Source: Methanoculleus oceani
GTDB lineage: Archaea; Halobacteriota; Methanomicrobia; Methanomicrobiales; Methanoculleaceae
NCBI RefSeq assembly: GCF_023702065.1
Contig: NZ_QFDM01000001.1
Span: 62,001 to 126,000 of the forward strand
Reading direction: 5' to 3'
Length of the DNA: 64,000 bases
In this document: one piece after another, positions 16,957-26,118 of the stretch
Layout of the letters: each line of letters starts with the position of its first letter
Numbering within the stretch: position 1 is the stretch's first letter
The notes under the pieces: generated by a model
Told to the model about the DNA's origin: nothing
The model's database searches: none
Seen by the model: the letters and a program-made list of their open reading frames with translations, nothing else
Position numbers and translations under genes: made by a program

Positions 16957-18246
16957 ATGACCATTGAAGCGGGTACGCGTGACGTCCTCACCATCATGGA
17001 ACTCCTGCTCACCGCGGAGATATTCAACCGGAACGAGGATCTCGGCATCAACGACCTTCATCCGCGCTGCCGGGAGTTCTTCAGCGCCGGGAGCGGCGGC
17101 AGTTCCGAGGTGAAGCGACCCCTGATCGTGAGCGAGGGGGCGATCAAGAAGGTGTTCGGCAGCCCGGACGCCGTCTGCCAGGCTGTTCGCGCAAACCCGT
17201 TCGTCGGCTACGACGAGTTCGGGCAGCGCCTGAGCCTGCCCTCGCTCGACGCGGCGGCAGGATGGTTCCTCAAGAAGGGCGGGCAGGAGAGGGTCGGGGA
17301 GAACCCCGTGCTCGCATACTTCTTCGAGGGGAAGGACGGCGTCGCCGTCCGGTACCAGGAAGTTCGGGCGAAGAGCCCCCGGTTCGAGGACACGAAGGAG
17401 TACATGGAGGCGAAGGTATCCCGGCTCATCGCCGGGAGCGAGGAGATGCGGGAAGCCCGTGACCTCATCATCATCAGCGCCCCGAACGAGGTCGAGTTTT
17501 CGCTCGCAAAACTGGTCTGCACCCCGCGGCAGGAGGAGATCATCAAAAAGATCGGCGTCGCCCTCGAGCACCGGGGATTCTTAAAAGAGCACGGCATCTA
17601 CGAGTTCGGCCGGCTCCTCTTTGTCGGCCCTCCCGGCACCGGGAAGACCTCGCTTGCGCTCGCGATGTCGCGGGAACTCCACATGCCGGTGCTCGAGGTC
17701 CGTCTCGCGATGGTCACCTCCCAGTACCTGGGCGAGACCTCGAAGAACATCGACCGGATCTTCGACCTAGCGAAGAAACTCGCCCCCTGCATTCTCTTCA
17801 TCGACGAGTTCGACTTCGTGGCGAAGACCCGGGTCAGCGACGATCACGGCGCGATGAAGCGCGCGGTGAACATGCTCTTAAAGAACATCGACCAGATCAG
17901 TTTCGTCAAAAACGGCGTTCTCCTCATCGGGGCGACGAACCACCCCCGTATCCTCGACGAGGCGGCCTGGCGGCGATTCGACGAGGTGGTGGAGTTCCCG
18001 CTCCCCGACCAGGCGATGCGGCAGGCGATCCTCGAGAAGGTCGCCGCCACCATCGAGTGCGAGTGCGACTTCGCGGACCTCGCCGCCCGGACGGAGGGGT
18101 TCTCGGGCTCCGACCTCCGGATGATGATGAAGGAGGCGGTGATGTCGGCGCTGATGGAGGACCGGCACCGGGTCGACCCGGTGGACATCGAACAGGGCCT
18201 CCTCAGGGTCGAGGAGCGCAACATCATCCGCGGCATCGGATACTGA
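16957..18246 (+). CDS. AAA+ ATPase with unknown N-domain
   Basis: This 429-residue protein has an AAA module in its second half: Walker A GPPGTGKTS, Walker B CILFIDEFDF, sensor-1 IGATNHP, an arginine-finger region WRRFDEVVEFPLP, and the C-terminal lid GFSGSDLRMMMKEA. It resembles the FtsH/Cdc48/proteasome-activator class that unfolds proteins in hexamers. The first 190 residues match no domain I recognise and may select the substrate. The MBL hydrolase gene starts one base after its stop, so they form an operon. An ATG eight codons upstream (16933) is an alternative start. Confidence 0.85.
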   Translation: MTIEAGTRDVLTIMELLLTAEIFNRNEDLGINDLHPRCREFFSAGSGGSSEVKRPLIVSEGAIKKVFGSPDAVCQAVRANPFVGYDEFGQRLSLPSLDAAAGWFLKKGGQERVGENPVLAYFFEGKDGVAVRYQEVRAKSPRFEDTKEYMEAKVSRLIAGSEEMREARDLIIISAPNEVEFSLAKLVCTPRQEEIIKKIGVALEHRGFLKEHGIYEFGRLLFVGPPGTGKTSLALAMSRELHMPVLEVRLAMVTSQYLGETSKNIDRIFDLAKKLAPCILFIDEFDFVAKTRVSDDHGAMKRAVNMLLKNIDQISFVKNGVLLIGATNHPRILDEAAWRRFDEVVEFPLPDQAMRQAILEKVAATIECECDFADLAARTEGFSGSDLRMMMKEAVMSALMEDRHRVDPVDIEQGLLRVEERNIIRGIGY

Positions 18247-18247
18247 T

Positions 18248-18976
18248 ATGCAGATCACGCTGCTCGGGACCGGCGACGCCATCGGGACGCCGAAGGTGGG
18301 GTGCGACTGCGAGAACTGCCGGGCGATGACGGCGGCGGGGAGATCAAGGCTCCGGACATCCCTCCTCGTCGAGACGGGAGGAAAGCACATTCTTATTGAG
18401 TCGTCGCCGGACCTCCGGCAGCAGCTCCTCCGGGCCTGCTCCCCCCGCATCGACGCCGTCCTCTGGTCCCACGGCCACTACGACCATTTCATCGGCTTTG
18501 GAGAGTTCTACCGGGTGCAGAAGGTGCCGCCGGCCTATGCGCCGCCGCCGGTGATGGACTACTGCTCCGGCTACCTCCACTTTCTGCCGTTCGAGAAGCA
18601 CCCGGTCCCGGTGTATGAACCGTTCGACCTCTTCGGGGTCACCTTCACGTTCTTTGAAGTGAACCACCCCCCGGTCTACACCTGCGGCCTCCTGATGGAG
18701 CACGACGGCGTCACGGTCGCCTACACCGCCGACACGCGGGAGGATATCCCGGAAGAGAGCCGGGACCTCCTTTCCGGCACCGATATCGACCTCCTCTTCG
18801 TGGACGCCATCGCTCCCGAGGGCTACGCCATCAGCAAGCACATGAACTACGCCGAGGCCGTTCGGTTCGCCCGCGACGTCGGGGCGAAAGACTACCGGTG
18901 CGTCCACATGAGCCACATGGTCCCGCCGGACATGCCGCACGCGGGATACGATATGGAGACGTTCTGCTGGGAGTAG
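18248..18976 (+). CDS. PhnP-like metallo-beta-lactamase hydrolase
   Basis: This 242-residue enzyme carries the MBL motifs SHGHYDHFIGF (HxHxDH), a His in FEVNHPP, Asp in AYTADTRED and a terminal His pair. Its N-terminus GTPKVGCDCENCRA is the cysteine cluster typical of PhnP-type phosphodiesterases, which cleave cyclic ribosyl or nucleotide phosphates and hold extra zinc. The start follows the AAA+ gene by one base, so both are probably made together; the pair hints at a shared process, such as repair or turnover, but the substrate is unknown. Confidence 0.85.
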   Translation: MQITLLGTGDAIGTPKVGCDCENCRAMTAAGRSRLRTSLLVETGGKHILIESSPDLRQQLLRACSPRIDAVLWSHGHYDHFIGFGEFYRVQKVPPAYAPPPVMDYCSGYLHFLPFEKHPVPVYEPFDLFGVTFTFFEVNHPPVYTCGLLMEHDGVTVAYTADTREDIPEESRDLLSGTDIDLLFVDAIAPEGYAISKHMNYAEAVRFARDVGAKDYRCVHMSHMVPPDMPHAGYDMETFCWE

Positions 18977-19023
18977 GCCGGGGAAAGCCCTCCTACCCGT
19001 TCCTCCCGGTTGAAAAGAGGAAT

Positions 19024-19866
19024 TTATTCATTTCTTGCGACGTAGAACGTGACCATCCCGCTCGTCCCGGCCCCGTCGTCCGGCAGGAGGTTTTCGTGCC
19101 GAGAGACGACGTTAAAACCCTGCTTGTTAAGGATGGGCTCCAGATCCTCCGGACGGTAGTAGTGTGTCCAGAAACGATATACCGCCGGCGGGTCCGATTC
19201 CGAGCAGACAGTATGTTGCTGGAGAATGACGCTCGCCTCTTCATAATGGAACGTCTCCGAAAGGGCAAGGTAGGGTGCGTTCTTCCAGAACCCGGCCTCG
19301 GCGGCTTCCCAGGATCTGCCGGGAACCTTCATCGTGTCGGGCGCTTTGGGGTTGAGGGTATCAAAGACGAACAGCCCGCCCGGTTTAAGAGCGCGATGGA
19401 TCTTCTTCAGCAGCCGCGTCCGGTCTTCGGGAGCGAGCACGTCGAAGTCGCAGAAGATCATCATCGCCAGGTCGAACCGGCACTCGAAGTCCATGTCCAG
19501 GTAGTTCTGGTGAATGTAGTCGATCTTCAGGTCTCTCCGGGCCGCCTCCCGTCTCGCATAGGCAACAGATCGTTCTGAATAGTCTACGCCGGTCACCAGA
19601 TGGCCATGTTCTGCCAGCACCTCGCAGTACAGGCCCGGGCCGCACCCGAGGTCCAGTATCGTATTCTGTCCGTCGTGCAGGTGCGTCTCTATCCACTGCA
19701 CGGTTCTCCGGACGGTATCTTTCTTCCTGCTTGCTGCATCGGTTTCCTGGCTGAGATGCATCTCCAGAAGATGCCCGGAGATGTGATCGTCCTCCCACAT
19801 GCTTGCATTGCCCGCCTCAAAAAGAGGGGGGCGTTTTGTTACGTAGGGGATATTCGATATCTGCAT
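19024..19866 (-). CDS. SAM-dependent methyltransferase
   Basis: This 280-residue enzyme has the class I Rossmann motif ILDLGCGPGLYCE, motif II VTGVDYSE, and the post-motif LAMMIFCDFDVLAPEDR with acidic residues. The 70-residue N-terminal region and a C-terminal beta region may select the substrate. It acts in the cytosol. No pathway neighbour is present; small-molecule methylation is the best guess. Confidence 0.8.
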   Translation of the reverse strand: MQISNIPYVTKRPPLFEAGNASMWEDDHISGHLLEMHLSQETDAASRKKDTVRRTVQWIETHLHDGQNTILDLGCGPGLYCEVLAEHGHLVTGVDYSERSVAYARREAARRDLKIDYIHQNYLDMDFECRFDLAMMIFCDFDVLAPEDRTRLLKKIHRALKPGGLFVFDTLNPKAPDTMKVPGRSWEAAEAGFWKNAPYLALSETFHYEEASVILQQHTVCSESDPPAVYRFWTHYYRPEDLEPILNKQGFNVVSRHENLLPDDGAGTSGMVTFYVARNE

Positions 19867-20013
19867 GGTATTCTCCGTTCTCGTAAGGTGGCATTTTCAG
19901 TGGCTTCTTTTTTCCGCCCTGAATAACAGAACCGGGGTGCCGGGGGAGTCCGGCACCCCGCCCCACCCATACCTATAATCCCTCCCGGGACCAAACATAG
20001 GGTGCGTATGGCC

Positions 20014-20292
20014 ATGAAACTCAAACTCCTGGAGCTGACTGACGACAGGGCCCGGATCCTCTTTGAGGGCGAAGGGAAGACCTACATAAACGCGCTCGCC
20101 GCCGAACTCATCAACGATCCCGAAGTGGACGTGGCGCAGCACAGACAGGTATTCCTGTTCGCAGACCCCGAACTGGTCGTCACCACGATCGGCGGCCGGG
20201 CCCCTCTTCTTGCAATCACGGACGCGGCAAAGCGGCTCTCCGGCGTAGCCGGCGAACTCCTCCGGCAGGTGGAAGCCCTCGATACCGCATAG
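20014..20292 (+). CDS. rpoL: RNA polymerase subunit L (Rpo11)
   Basis: The 92-residue protein starting MKLKLLELTDDRARILFEGE matches archaeal RpoL/Rpo11, the partner of Rpo3 in polymerase assembly. The beta-alpha-beta core with INALAAELINDPEVDVAQ is conserved. Two in-frame upstream starts (20002 GTG, 20008 ATG) exist, but 20014 matches the family N-terminus. A TATA box (CCTATAATC) lies near 19970-19978. The gene sits alone next to a methyltransferase gene. The C-terminal helix LLRQVEALD completes the usual length. Confidence 0.88.
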   Translation: MKLKLLELTDDRARILFEGEGKTYINALAAELINDPEVDVAQHRQVFLFADPELVVTTIGGRAPLLAITDAAKRLSGVAGELLRQVEALDTA

Positions 20293-20333
20293 ACGGGAAC
20301 CCGCACGAGGCGGGAACCCCCAACGAGGTGGTT

Positions 20334-20966
20334 ATGAAAAAGAGCGCCGAAGGCTTCACCCGGATTGCCCGGGAAGTCTTTGCCCCCATCTACCCCGTCA
20401 TCGCAGAGCAGGTGCTCGCGTGGTCCGGGATACGGGACGGCATCTGCCTTGACCTCGGGAGCGGTCCCGGCCTCCTCTCCGTCGCGCTCGTAGAGAAGAG
20501 CGATCTTTTCGTCATCGCGCTCGACACCGATCCGGCAATGGCCCGGATTGCCCAGAAGACCGCCGCCGGATTCCCGGACCGGGTGGTCCCGATCACCGGC
20601 GACGTTCACTGCATGCCGATGCGGGACAACTCCGTCTCGCTCGTCGTCAGCCGCGGCTCGGTCTATTTCTGGGAAGACCGGGCGCGAGCATTCCGGGAGA
20701 TCGAGCGGGTACTCCGGCCCGGCGGCGTCGCGTTCGTCGGCGGCAGCTTCGGGACCCCCACGCTCCGGGAGACGATCTTTACCGAGATGCGGCGGCGAAA
20801 CCCCGACTGGGACCGGGACGTCGCCCGGCGGAGCGGGCGGGCGACCCCGGACGTGCTCCGCCGGGAAATCAGCCGGAGCGGTGTCGCCCACGCCCGTATC
20901 AGGGAAGAAGAAGAGGGGATGTGGGTGGAGATCCGGAAAGGCACGATCAGTCGGCCCGCTCGGTGA
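20334..20966 (+). CDS. SAM-dependent methyltransferase
   Basis: This 210-residue enzyme has motif [16 protein letters not shown], motif [10 protein letters not shown], and [18 protein letters not shown] as post-III. It belongs to the broad class I family that methylates small molecules. The start at the ATG 20334 is fixed by a GAGGTG site; the ORF extends to 20328 with a GTG. It begins 42 bases after rpoL on the same strand. The last 20 bases overlap the end of the aIF2-beta gene on the other strand. Function in detail is unknown. Confidence 0.8.
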   Translation: MKKSAEGFTRIAREVFAPIYPVIAEQVLAWSGIRDGICLDLGSGPGLLSVALVEKSDLFVIALDTDPAMARIAQKTAAGFPDRVVPITGDVHCMPMRDNSVSLVVSRGSVYFWEDRARAFREIERVLRPGGVAFVGGSFGTPTLRETIFTEMRRRNPDWDRDVARRSGRATPDVLRREISRSGVAHARIREEEEGMWVEIRKGTISRPAR

Positions 20967-21564
20967 AGATGATCGTCCCGGCGATCCGGGTGATCTTCAC
21001 CTTCACCGTCTGACCCGGCTTTGCGTTCGCGACATACATCGTGTAGCGGTCGATCTTCACCACGCCGTCGCCGCGCTTCGAAAGGAACTGCGGGGTGACG
21101 TCCATGATGGCGCCCTCGACCGGTTTTGCCGCTGCAGAGGGGTCCACCGTCGCTTTCCGCTTCCGGACCGGCCGGTGGCCGCCGCAGGCGTCGCACCGGA
21201 GCGTCAGGACCCGCTCGGTCTTGACCAGGCGGGTGTCGGGCTTTCCGCACTCCGAACAGATGACGTAGTCGTCGACGTAGCCTTTGATGATCGTGTTGAT
21301 CTGCTCCTGCTCGAACTTCCCCGAGAAGACGGCCCGCGTCCCCTCGATCTTGCCGGCGGTGCCGAGCTCCCCGAGGAGGTGCTTCATCAGGTGGTCCTGG
21401 TCGCGCCGGAGGATGCCCGCAATCTCGGCGAAGTTCTCGAGAACCGTGGTCTTCCCCTCGACGAAGGCACGGGCGACGGGAACCGTGAACCGATCCTCAA
21501 ACTCCGTCGGCTCCGTGATATTGGTATACGCCTCCTTCAGGAGGTCTTCATATGACGGGGTCAT
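20947..21564 (-). CDS. Translation factor aIF2-beta with TRAM domain
   Basis: This 205-residue protein is the beta subunit of archaeal initiation factor 2. The N-terminal helix and beta region (about 1-100) are typical, and a zinc ribbon CSEC..CDAC lies around 104-126. A C-terminal TRAM domain (about 145-203: [20 protein letters not shown], then [10 protein letters not shown]) follows. TRAM fusions bind tRNA or rRNA and are seen in this archaeal group. The gene is alone and converges, overlapping 20 bases, with a methyltransferase gene. Confidence 0.9.
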   Translation of the reverse strand: MTPSYEDLLKEAYTNITEPTEFEDRFTVPVARAFVEGKTTVLENFAEIAGILRRDQDHLMKHLLGELGTAGKIEGTRAVFSGKFEQEQINTIIKGYVDDYVICSECGKPDTRLVKTERVLTLRCDACGGHRPVRKRKATVDPSAAAKPVEGAIMDVTPQFLSKRGDGVVKIDRYTMYVANAKPGQTVKVKITRIAGTIIFTERAD

Positions 21565-21657
21565 ACCCCACTATTGGTCGCGCGACGTCAAAAAGTGAGT
21601 ACCTCATCCGGGGCTTGCGCACGATCATGCAGGCGGGCAGCCCGCCGGTTTTGCAGT

Positions 21658-21938
21658 ATGTTACCGGCTCAGGACCATGCATTGCTGCGAAAAATCCCCG
21701 GACGCGACCCGACCGACGTCGAGCGTGCCCGTTTTGAAAACCTCTGGAGCGAACGCTGCAGTTACCGGCCCACGAAAGCCCTCCTCAAGACACTGCCCAC
21801 GACCGGGAGCGGGATGCTGCTCGGGCCGACGACGCCGCAGTCATGCGGTTCAGCGACACCTGTGCCCTCGCTACCGGGATGGGGAGCCGCAACCACCCGG
21901 GTTACGTGGATCCGTACGACGGTGCCGCGAGCGGGCGG
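21658..21938 (+). pseudogene. purL: Decayed purL 5' fragment
   Basis: The plus strand from the ATG at 21658 encodes the N-terminus of phosphoribosylformylglycinamidine synthase II: ALLRKIPGRDPTDVERARF, then WSERCSYRP. The frame shifts near 21823 and continues as DDAAVMRFSDTCALATGM and NHPGYVDPYDGAAS. The catalytic His in the usual ESHNHP block reads GSRNHP, so it is mutated. The copy stops at about 21938 where the flavodoxin gene of the other strand begins its tail. Only 90 of some 700 codons remain; it cannot be functional. Confidence 0.75.
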
Positions 21939-22399
21939 ACGAGCCCGACCAGGGACTCCACCGCCTCCGGCTTTCGCACCTCCCGCGCCGTGAGCGCGAC
22001 CGCACCCCGGACGTCGGCGCCCCGGTCTGCAAGCATCGCCGTCATCGTATCGAGAGCCTTCCTCGGTGCCCCGCCCGAGGTGCAGAAGACGACCGCGGCC
22101 TTCCCCTCGATGCCCTTCAGGGCGGCGACGGCGGCGTTGACCGCAGGGGTAGGGTTCCCCGCCCACACGGGAGTTCCGACGACGACGGCGTCGTAGCCGG
22201 AGACGTCGATGGCGGCGGGTTCGATAGCGGCGAGCTCCCTTCGCATGGCTCGCGGAGCTCCTTTCAGGTACATCCCCACCTTCGAGTAGCCCGCAAGGTC
22301 TTTTACTTCGATGAGATCGCCTCCGGTCGCAGCAGCGACCTGCTCGGCCACGATCCGGGTGTTGCCGGTCTCCGAGTGATAGATGATGCAGACGGACAT
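21902..22399 (-). CDS. Flavodoxin
   Basis: This 165-residue protein starts MSVCIIYHSETGNTRIVAEQ, the FMN phosphate-binding loop of flavodoxins, with a VVVGTPVWAGNPTPAV loop and TSGGAPRKAL for the isoalloxazine. It carries electrons in the cytosol with FMN. The frame extends upstream to 22441, but the start at 22399 matches the family. The last residues (about APSYGST) are encoded on the antisense of a purL remnant, so the natural C-terminus was probably altered. Partners may include F420 or ferredoxin oxidoreductases elsewhere. Confidence 0.88.
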   Translation of the reverse strand: MSVCIIYHSETGNTRIVAEQVAAATGGDLIEVKDLAGYSKVGMYLKGAPRAMRRELAAIEPAAIDVSGYDAVVVGTPVWAGNPTPAVNAAVAALKGIEGKAAVVFCTSGGAPRKALDTMTAMLADRGADVRGAVALTAREVRKPEAVESLVGLVRPLAAPSYGST

Positions 22400-22454
22400 A
22401 CCGGAGATTACCACCGGCGGGTATAAACGGGTATCGGCCAAAAAGAGAGGGTGT

Positions 22455-23444
22455 TTACTTCCGGAACTGCGGCATGAATCCGCGGAGTTCCTTGCCCACC
22501 TCTTCGATCAGGTGCTCCTCGTCCGCCCTCGTCAGCGCATTGAAGACCGGCCGGTTCACCATATTCTCAAGCATCCACTCCCGGGCGAACTCGCCGTTCT
22601 GGATCTCCTCGAGGACCTCCTGCATCGCCGCGTAGGTCTCCGGCCCGATGACGCGCGGCCCCCGTGTCAGGTCGCCGTACTGGGCGGTGTTGCTGATCGA
22701 GTCGCGCATCTTCGTAAACCCGCCCTCGTAGATCAGGTCGACGATGAGCTTCGTCTCGTGCAGGACTTCGAGGTAGGCCATCTCGGGCGCGTACCCGGCG
22801 TCCACCAGGGTCTCGAACCCGGCCTTGATGAGCGAGGTAATCCCGCCGCAGAGGACCGCCTGCTCGCCGAAGAGGTCGGTTTCGGTCTCCTCGGCAAACG
22901 TCGTCTCGAGCACGACCGCGCGGGTCGCACCGATCCCCCGGGCGTAGGCAAGCGCGATGGCGTGCGCCTTGCCCGTGTGGTCCTGGTGGATGGCGATGAG
23001 GGCCGGGACGCCCTTCCCTTCCTCGTAGGTCCGGCGGACCATGTGGCCGGGCCCCTTCGGGGCGACCATGATCACGTCGACGGTGGGTGGGGGGACGATC
23101 TGGCCGTAGTGGATGTTGAACCCGTGCGAGAACATCAGGCAGGCGTTCTCTCTGATATTGGGGCTGATCTCGGTGCGGTAGACAGCCGCCTGGTTCTCGT
23201 CGGGAAGGAGGATCTGGATGATATCGGCACGCTTGACCGCTTCCGCAACGGAATAGACCTCCAGACCGTCTTCGGATGCTCTCTGCCAGCTGCTGCCGGG
23301 CCGCAGGCCGATGATGACCTGACAGCCGGAATCACGTAGGTTCAGCGCCTGTCCGCGTCCCTGGGATCCATAGCCGATGACGGCGATGGTCTTGCCCTCC
23401 AGGGTGCGGGGGTCTGCATCGGACTCGTAGTATTTTTGCACCAT
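22455..23444 (-). CDS. ilvC: Ketol-acid reductoisomerase
   Basis: This 329-residue enzyme converts acetolactate to dihydroxyisovalerate in branched-chain amino-acid synthesis. Motifs: [16 protein letters not shown] for NAD(P)H binding, GSSWQRA (a serine/arginine-type loop), [32 protein letters not shown] with the Mg-binding acidics, and the Glu in ETYAAM. It is the class I short form with normal length. The gene diverges from mptA. No ilvBN genes are nearby. Confidence 0.95.
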   Translation of the reverse strand: MVQKYYESDADPRTLEGKTIAVIGYGSQGRGQALNLRDSGCQVIIGLRPGSSWQRASEDGLEVYSVAEAVKRADIIQILLPDENQAAVYRTEISPNIRENACLMFSHGFNIHYGQIVPPPTVDVIMVAPKGPGHMVRRTYEEGKGVPALIAIHQDHTGKAHAIALAYARGIGATRAVVLETTFAEETETDLFGEQAVLCGGITSLIKAGFETLVDAGYAPEMAYLEVLHETKLIVDLIYEGGFTKMRDSISNTAQYGDLTRGPRVIGPETYAAMQEVLEEIQNGEFAREWMLENMVNRPVFNALTRADEEHLIEEVGKELRGFMPQFRK

Positions 23445-23573
23445 AGGTTCTCACTCCCGGTTGGACAGCAAACCTGATAAATATTATATCGCAGAACTTC
23501 ACTGCACCAGTGAGGTTCATTTTAAGGTTGATGAAGAGAAACCTTACTCTCTATACGCTATTGAGGATTTGTG

Positions 23574-24515
23574 ATGGAACTGCCAGATGTCCAGTCCAGC
23601 CTGCCGGAGGTCCGTATCAACCTGACCAGGGTGGGTGTGAAGAACGTCCAAAAACTCGTTGAAGTCGCCCGACCCGGCAAGCGGCCGGTCATTTTCATCT
23701 CCAGATTCGACGTCTTCGTCGACCTGCCGGGAAGTCTCAAAGGTGCGAACCTCTCCCGGAACTTCGAGGTGATCGATGACGTGCTGCAGCAGGCCATCGA
23801 CGGAGATGTAGAGGAGATCGAGGAACTTTGCAGCGCGGTGGCGAGGAAACTCCTCGACCGGCACGAGTATGCGGAGAGAACCGAGGTCCGGATGCAGAGC
23901 AAGTTCATGGTCCGGCGGGAGACGCCGATCAGCGAGACCGGTTGTCATGAGGTCGTAAACGTCCACGCGAGCGCGATAGCCCAGCGGAACGAAGGGAACC
24001 CGATCATCCGAAAGAGCATCGGCGCCGAAGTGACCGGGATGACCGCCTGCCCCTGCGCCCAGAACATCATGAAGGACCATGCCCTGCATGTCCTCGAGAA
24101 CCTCGGCATGGCGGAGGAGAAGATCGAGGCGTTCTTCGACGAGGTGCCGATGGCCACGCACAACCAGCGCGGCCGGGGTTTCCTCTGCATCGAGATCGAC
24201 GACGATCAGCATATCAGCCTCGAGAAGATCATCAAGATCCTGAAGGATTCCATGAGTGCACGCATCTACGAGCTCCTCAAGCGGGGCGACGAGAGTTACG
24301 TGGTGATGGAAGCCCACAAGAACCCGCGGTTCGTCGAAGACTGTGTCCGTGAAATGGCCCGCAAAGTGATCGCGCAGTTCCGGGATCTGCCCGGGGATTC
24401 CGTGGTCACCATAAAACAGACGAACGAGGAGAGTATCCACCAGCACAACGCCTACGCGGAACGAAAGGCGACGATAGCAGAGCTCATCGCGGAGATGGAC
24501 GAGGGCACACTATAA
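23574..24515 (+). CDS. mptA: GTP cyclohydrolase MptA
   Basis: This 313-residue enzyme opens GTP to dihydroneopterin cyclic phosphate, the first step of methanopterin synthesis. The family blocks are visible: LTRVGVKNVQKLVEVARPGK, the Cys/His site ETGCHEVVNVHAS, then TACPCAQNIMKDHALH, and MATHNQRGRG. It needs Fe(II). The start ATG at 23574 follows a GTG at 23571 by one codon. The gene diverges from ilvC; the intergenic 130 bases hold both promoters. Confidence 0.93.
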   Translation: MELPDVQSSLPEVRINLTRVGVKNVQKLVEVARPGKRPVIFISRFDVFVDLPGSLKGANLSRNFEVIDDVLQQAIDGDVEEIEELCSAVARKLLDRHEYAERTEVRMQSKFMVRRETPISETGCHEVVNVHASAIAQRNEGNPIIRKSIGAEVTGMTACPCAQNIMKDHALHVLENLGMAEEKIEAFFDEVPMATHNQRGRGFLCIEIDDDQHISLEKIIKILKDSMSARIYELLKRGDESYVVMEAHKNPRFVEDCVREMARKVIAQFRDLPGDSVVTIKQTNEESIHQHNAYAERKATIAELIAEMDEGTL

Positions 24516-24740
24516 ACGGAATATTATTTTACCTTTTTTATAGATAGTTAACACATTTTAATATTTCTTGTTACGTCTTGCGTAAATCGTAATATTCCGA
24601 AAAATTCCTGAGCGAAAGATATAAACTCTGTTTTCTTCATATTCCTTGTTGACGTACTCATGTACGTTTTCAGTACAGAATTGTGTGGTAACACCAGTAT
24701 AGTGTTCAGAACATCATAATATCGGAATGAGGCGATATAT
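24516..24740 (+). promoter_or_regulatory. frh operon promoter with inverted repeat
   Basis: An ATATAAA box at 24619-24625 should direct transcription from about 24645-24650, leaving a leader of about 90 bases before frhA. ACGTAC (24652-24657) and GTACGT (24662-24667) form a perfect inverted repeat at or just past the start, suggesting an operator or a 5' hairpin. The region is much more AT-rich than its surroundings. Confidence 0.5.
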
Positions 24741-26108
24741 TTGTCGAAAGTTGTAGAGATTTCCCCAACAACGAGACATGAAGGCCATTCAAAGCTCGTT
24801 CTGAAGGTCAACGATGACGGCATCATCGAGCGTGGAGACTGGCTCAGCATCACCCCGGTGAGGGGAGTCGAGAAACTCGCCATCGGCAAGACGATGGAGC
24901 AGGTTCCGAAGATCGCATCACGCGTCTGCGGTATCTGTCCTATCGCGCACACCCTGGCGGGTGTCGAGGCGATGGAGGCATCCATCGGGTGCGAGATCCC
25001 CGAGGACGCAAAGCTGCTGCGTTACATCCTGCAGTGTGCCAACAGGATGCACAGCCACGCCATCCACAACATCCTGTCCCTCCCGGACATGTACCTTCCC
25101 GGAACCGACGTAAAGATCAACCCGTTCACCAAGGAAGAACCGGTCAGGAGCGTCGCTCTCCGGATCCAGCGGCTCCGTGAGATCGGCCAGACCATCGGCG
25201 AGATCGTCGGCGGAGAAGCAATCCACCCGAGCAACCCCCGCGTCGGCGGTATGTACAAGAACATCACCCCGCGTGCCAAGGCGAAGATCTACGATCTCGC
25301 AAAGGAATCCCGGGTGCTCGCGCAGGAGCAGATGGAGTTCATGATCGCGATCTTCCGGAACTACCAGAAGCGCGACTGGGCTGAAGTCGGCGGCGTCGAA
25401 GTCCCGATCCCGAAGGACCTCGGCTACCACAACCAGGGCTACATGGCCACGGCGCCGGTCTACGGCAGCTCGAGCCTCGACGAGACCCCGATGTGGTTCC
25501 CCGAGCGGTTCACCGAAGTCCGCCCCTGGGACTGGTACATGGGCGAAGTCGAGATCGACGAGGCCGACCCGAACTACCCGATCGGCGGCACCACCCCCGT
25601 AGGTACCAAGGCCTGGCCCCAGATGGAGGCCTGCACCGGCGTCCCGCTCTATGACGGCCAGCCGGTCGAGGTCGGACCGCGTGCACGTCAGGCAATCTTC
25701 AAGAACTACGATGAGAAGGGCACCATCGGCCTGCAGATCGCACGCCAGATGGAGTTCCCCGAGACCGCCTACGGCATCATCGACGCGCTCGACGCGCTCG
25801 ACACCTCCGGATCGGTGCTCGCCGACGAGATCCCGCAGGGTGACGGCTCCCTCGGATGGGCCGCGAACGAAGCGCCCCGTGGAACCGACGTCCACCTTGC
25901 CAAGGTCAAGGACGGCCGGGTGCAGTATTACGGGATGCTCGTCCCGACCACCTGGAACTTCCCCACCTGCAGCCGTGCACTGACCGGTGCACCCTGGCGG
26001 CTCGCGGAAGTCGTTATGCGTGGATACGACCCCTGCGTCTCCTGTGCGACGCACATGCTGGTGATCGACGAAGACAAGAGACTGGTGGCCCAGAAACTCA
26101 TTCAGTGA
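24741..26108 (+). CDS. frhA: F420-reducing hydrogenase, alpha subunit
   Basis: This 455-residue subunit holds the NiFe active site that oxidises H2 for coenzyme F420 reduction in methanogenesis. The Ni ligands are RVCGICPIAH near residue 62 and DPCVSCATH at the C-terminus. The protein ends in QKLIQ beyond the second motif, so the C-terminal peptide removed by FrhD is present. Translation probably starts at a TTG (24741) after GAGGCG; no ATG fits the family N-terminus MSKVVEISPTTRHEGH. frhD follows ten bases later. Confidence 0.96.
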   Translation: MSKVVEISPTTRHEGHSKLVLKVNDDGIIERGDWLSITPVRGVEKLAIGKTMEQVPKIASRVCGICPIAHTLAGVEAMEASIGCEIPEDAKLLRYILQCANRMHSHAIHNILSLPDMYLPGTDVKINPFTKEEPVRSVALRIQRLREIGQTIGEIVGGEAIHPSNPRVGGMYKNITPRAKAKIYDLAKESRVLAQEQMEFMIAIFRNYQKRDWAEVGGVEVPIPKDLGYHNQGYMATAPVYGSSSLDETPMWFPERFTEVRPWDWYMGEVEIDEADPNYPIGGTTPVGTKAWPQMEACTGVPLYDGQPVEVGPRARQAIFKNYDEKGTIGLQIARQMEFPETAYGIIDALDALDTSGSVLADEIPQGDGSLGWAANEAPRGTDVHLAKVKDGRVQYYGMLVPTTWNFPTCSRALTGAPWRLAEVVMRGYDPCVSCATHMLVIDEDKRLVAQKLIQ

Positions 26109-26118
26109 GCGTACACGC

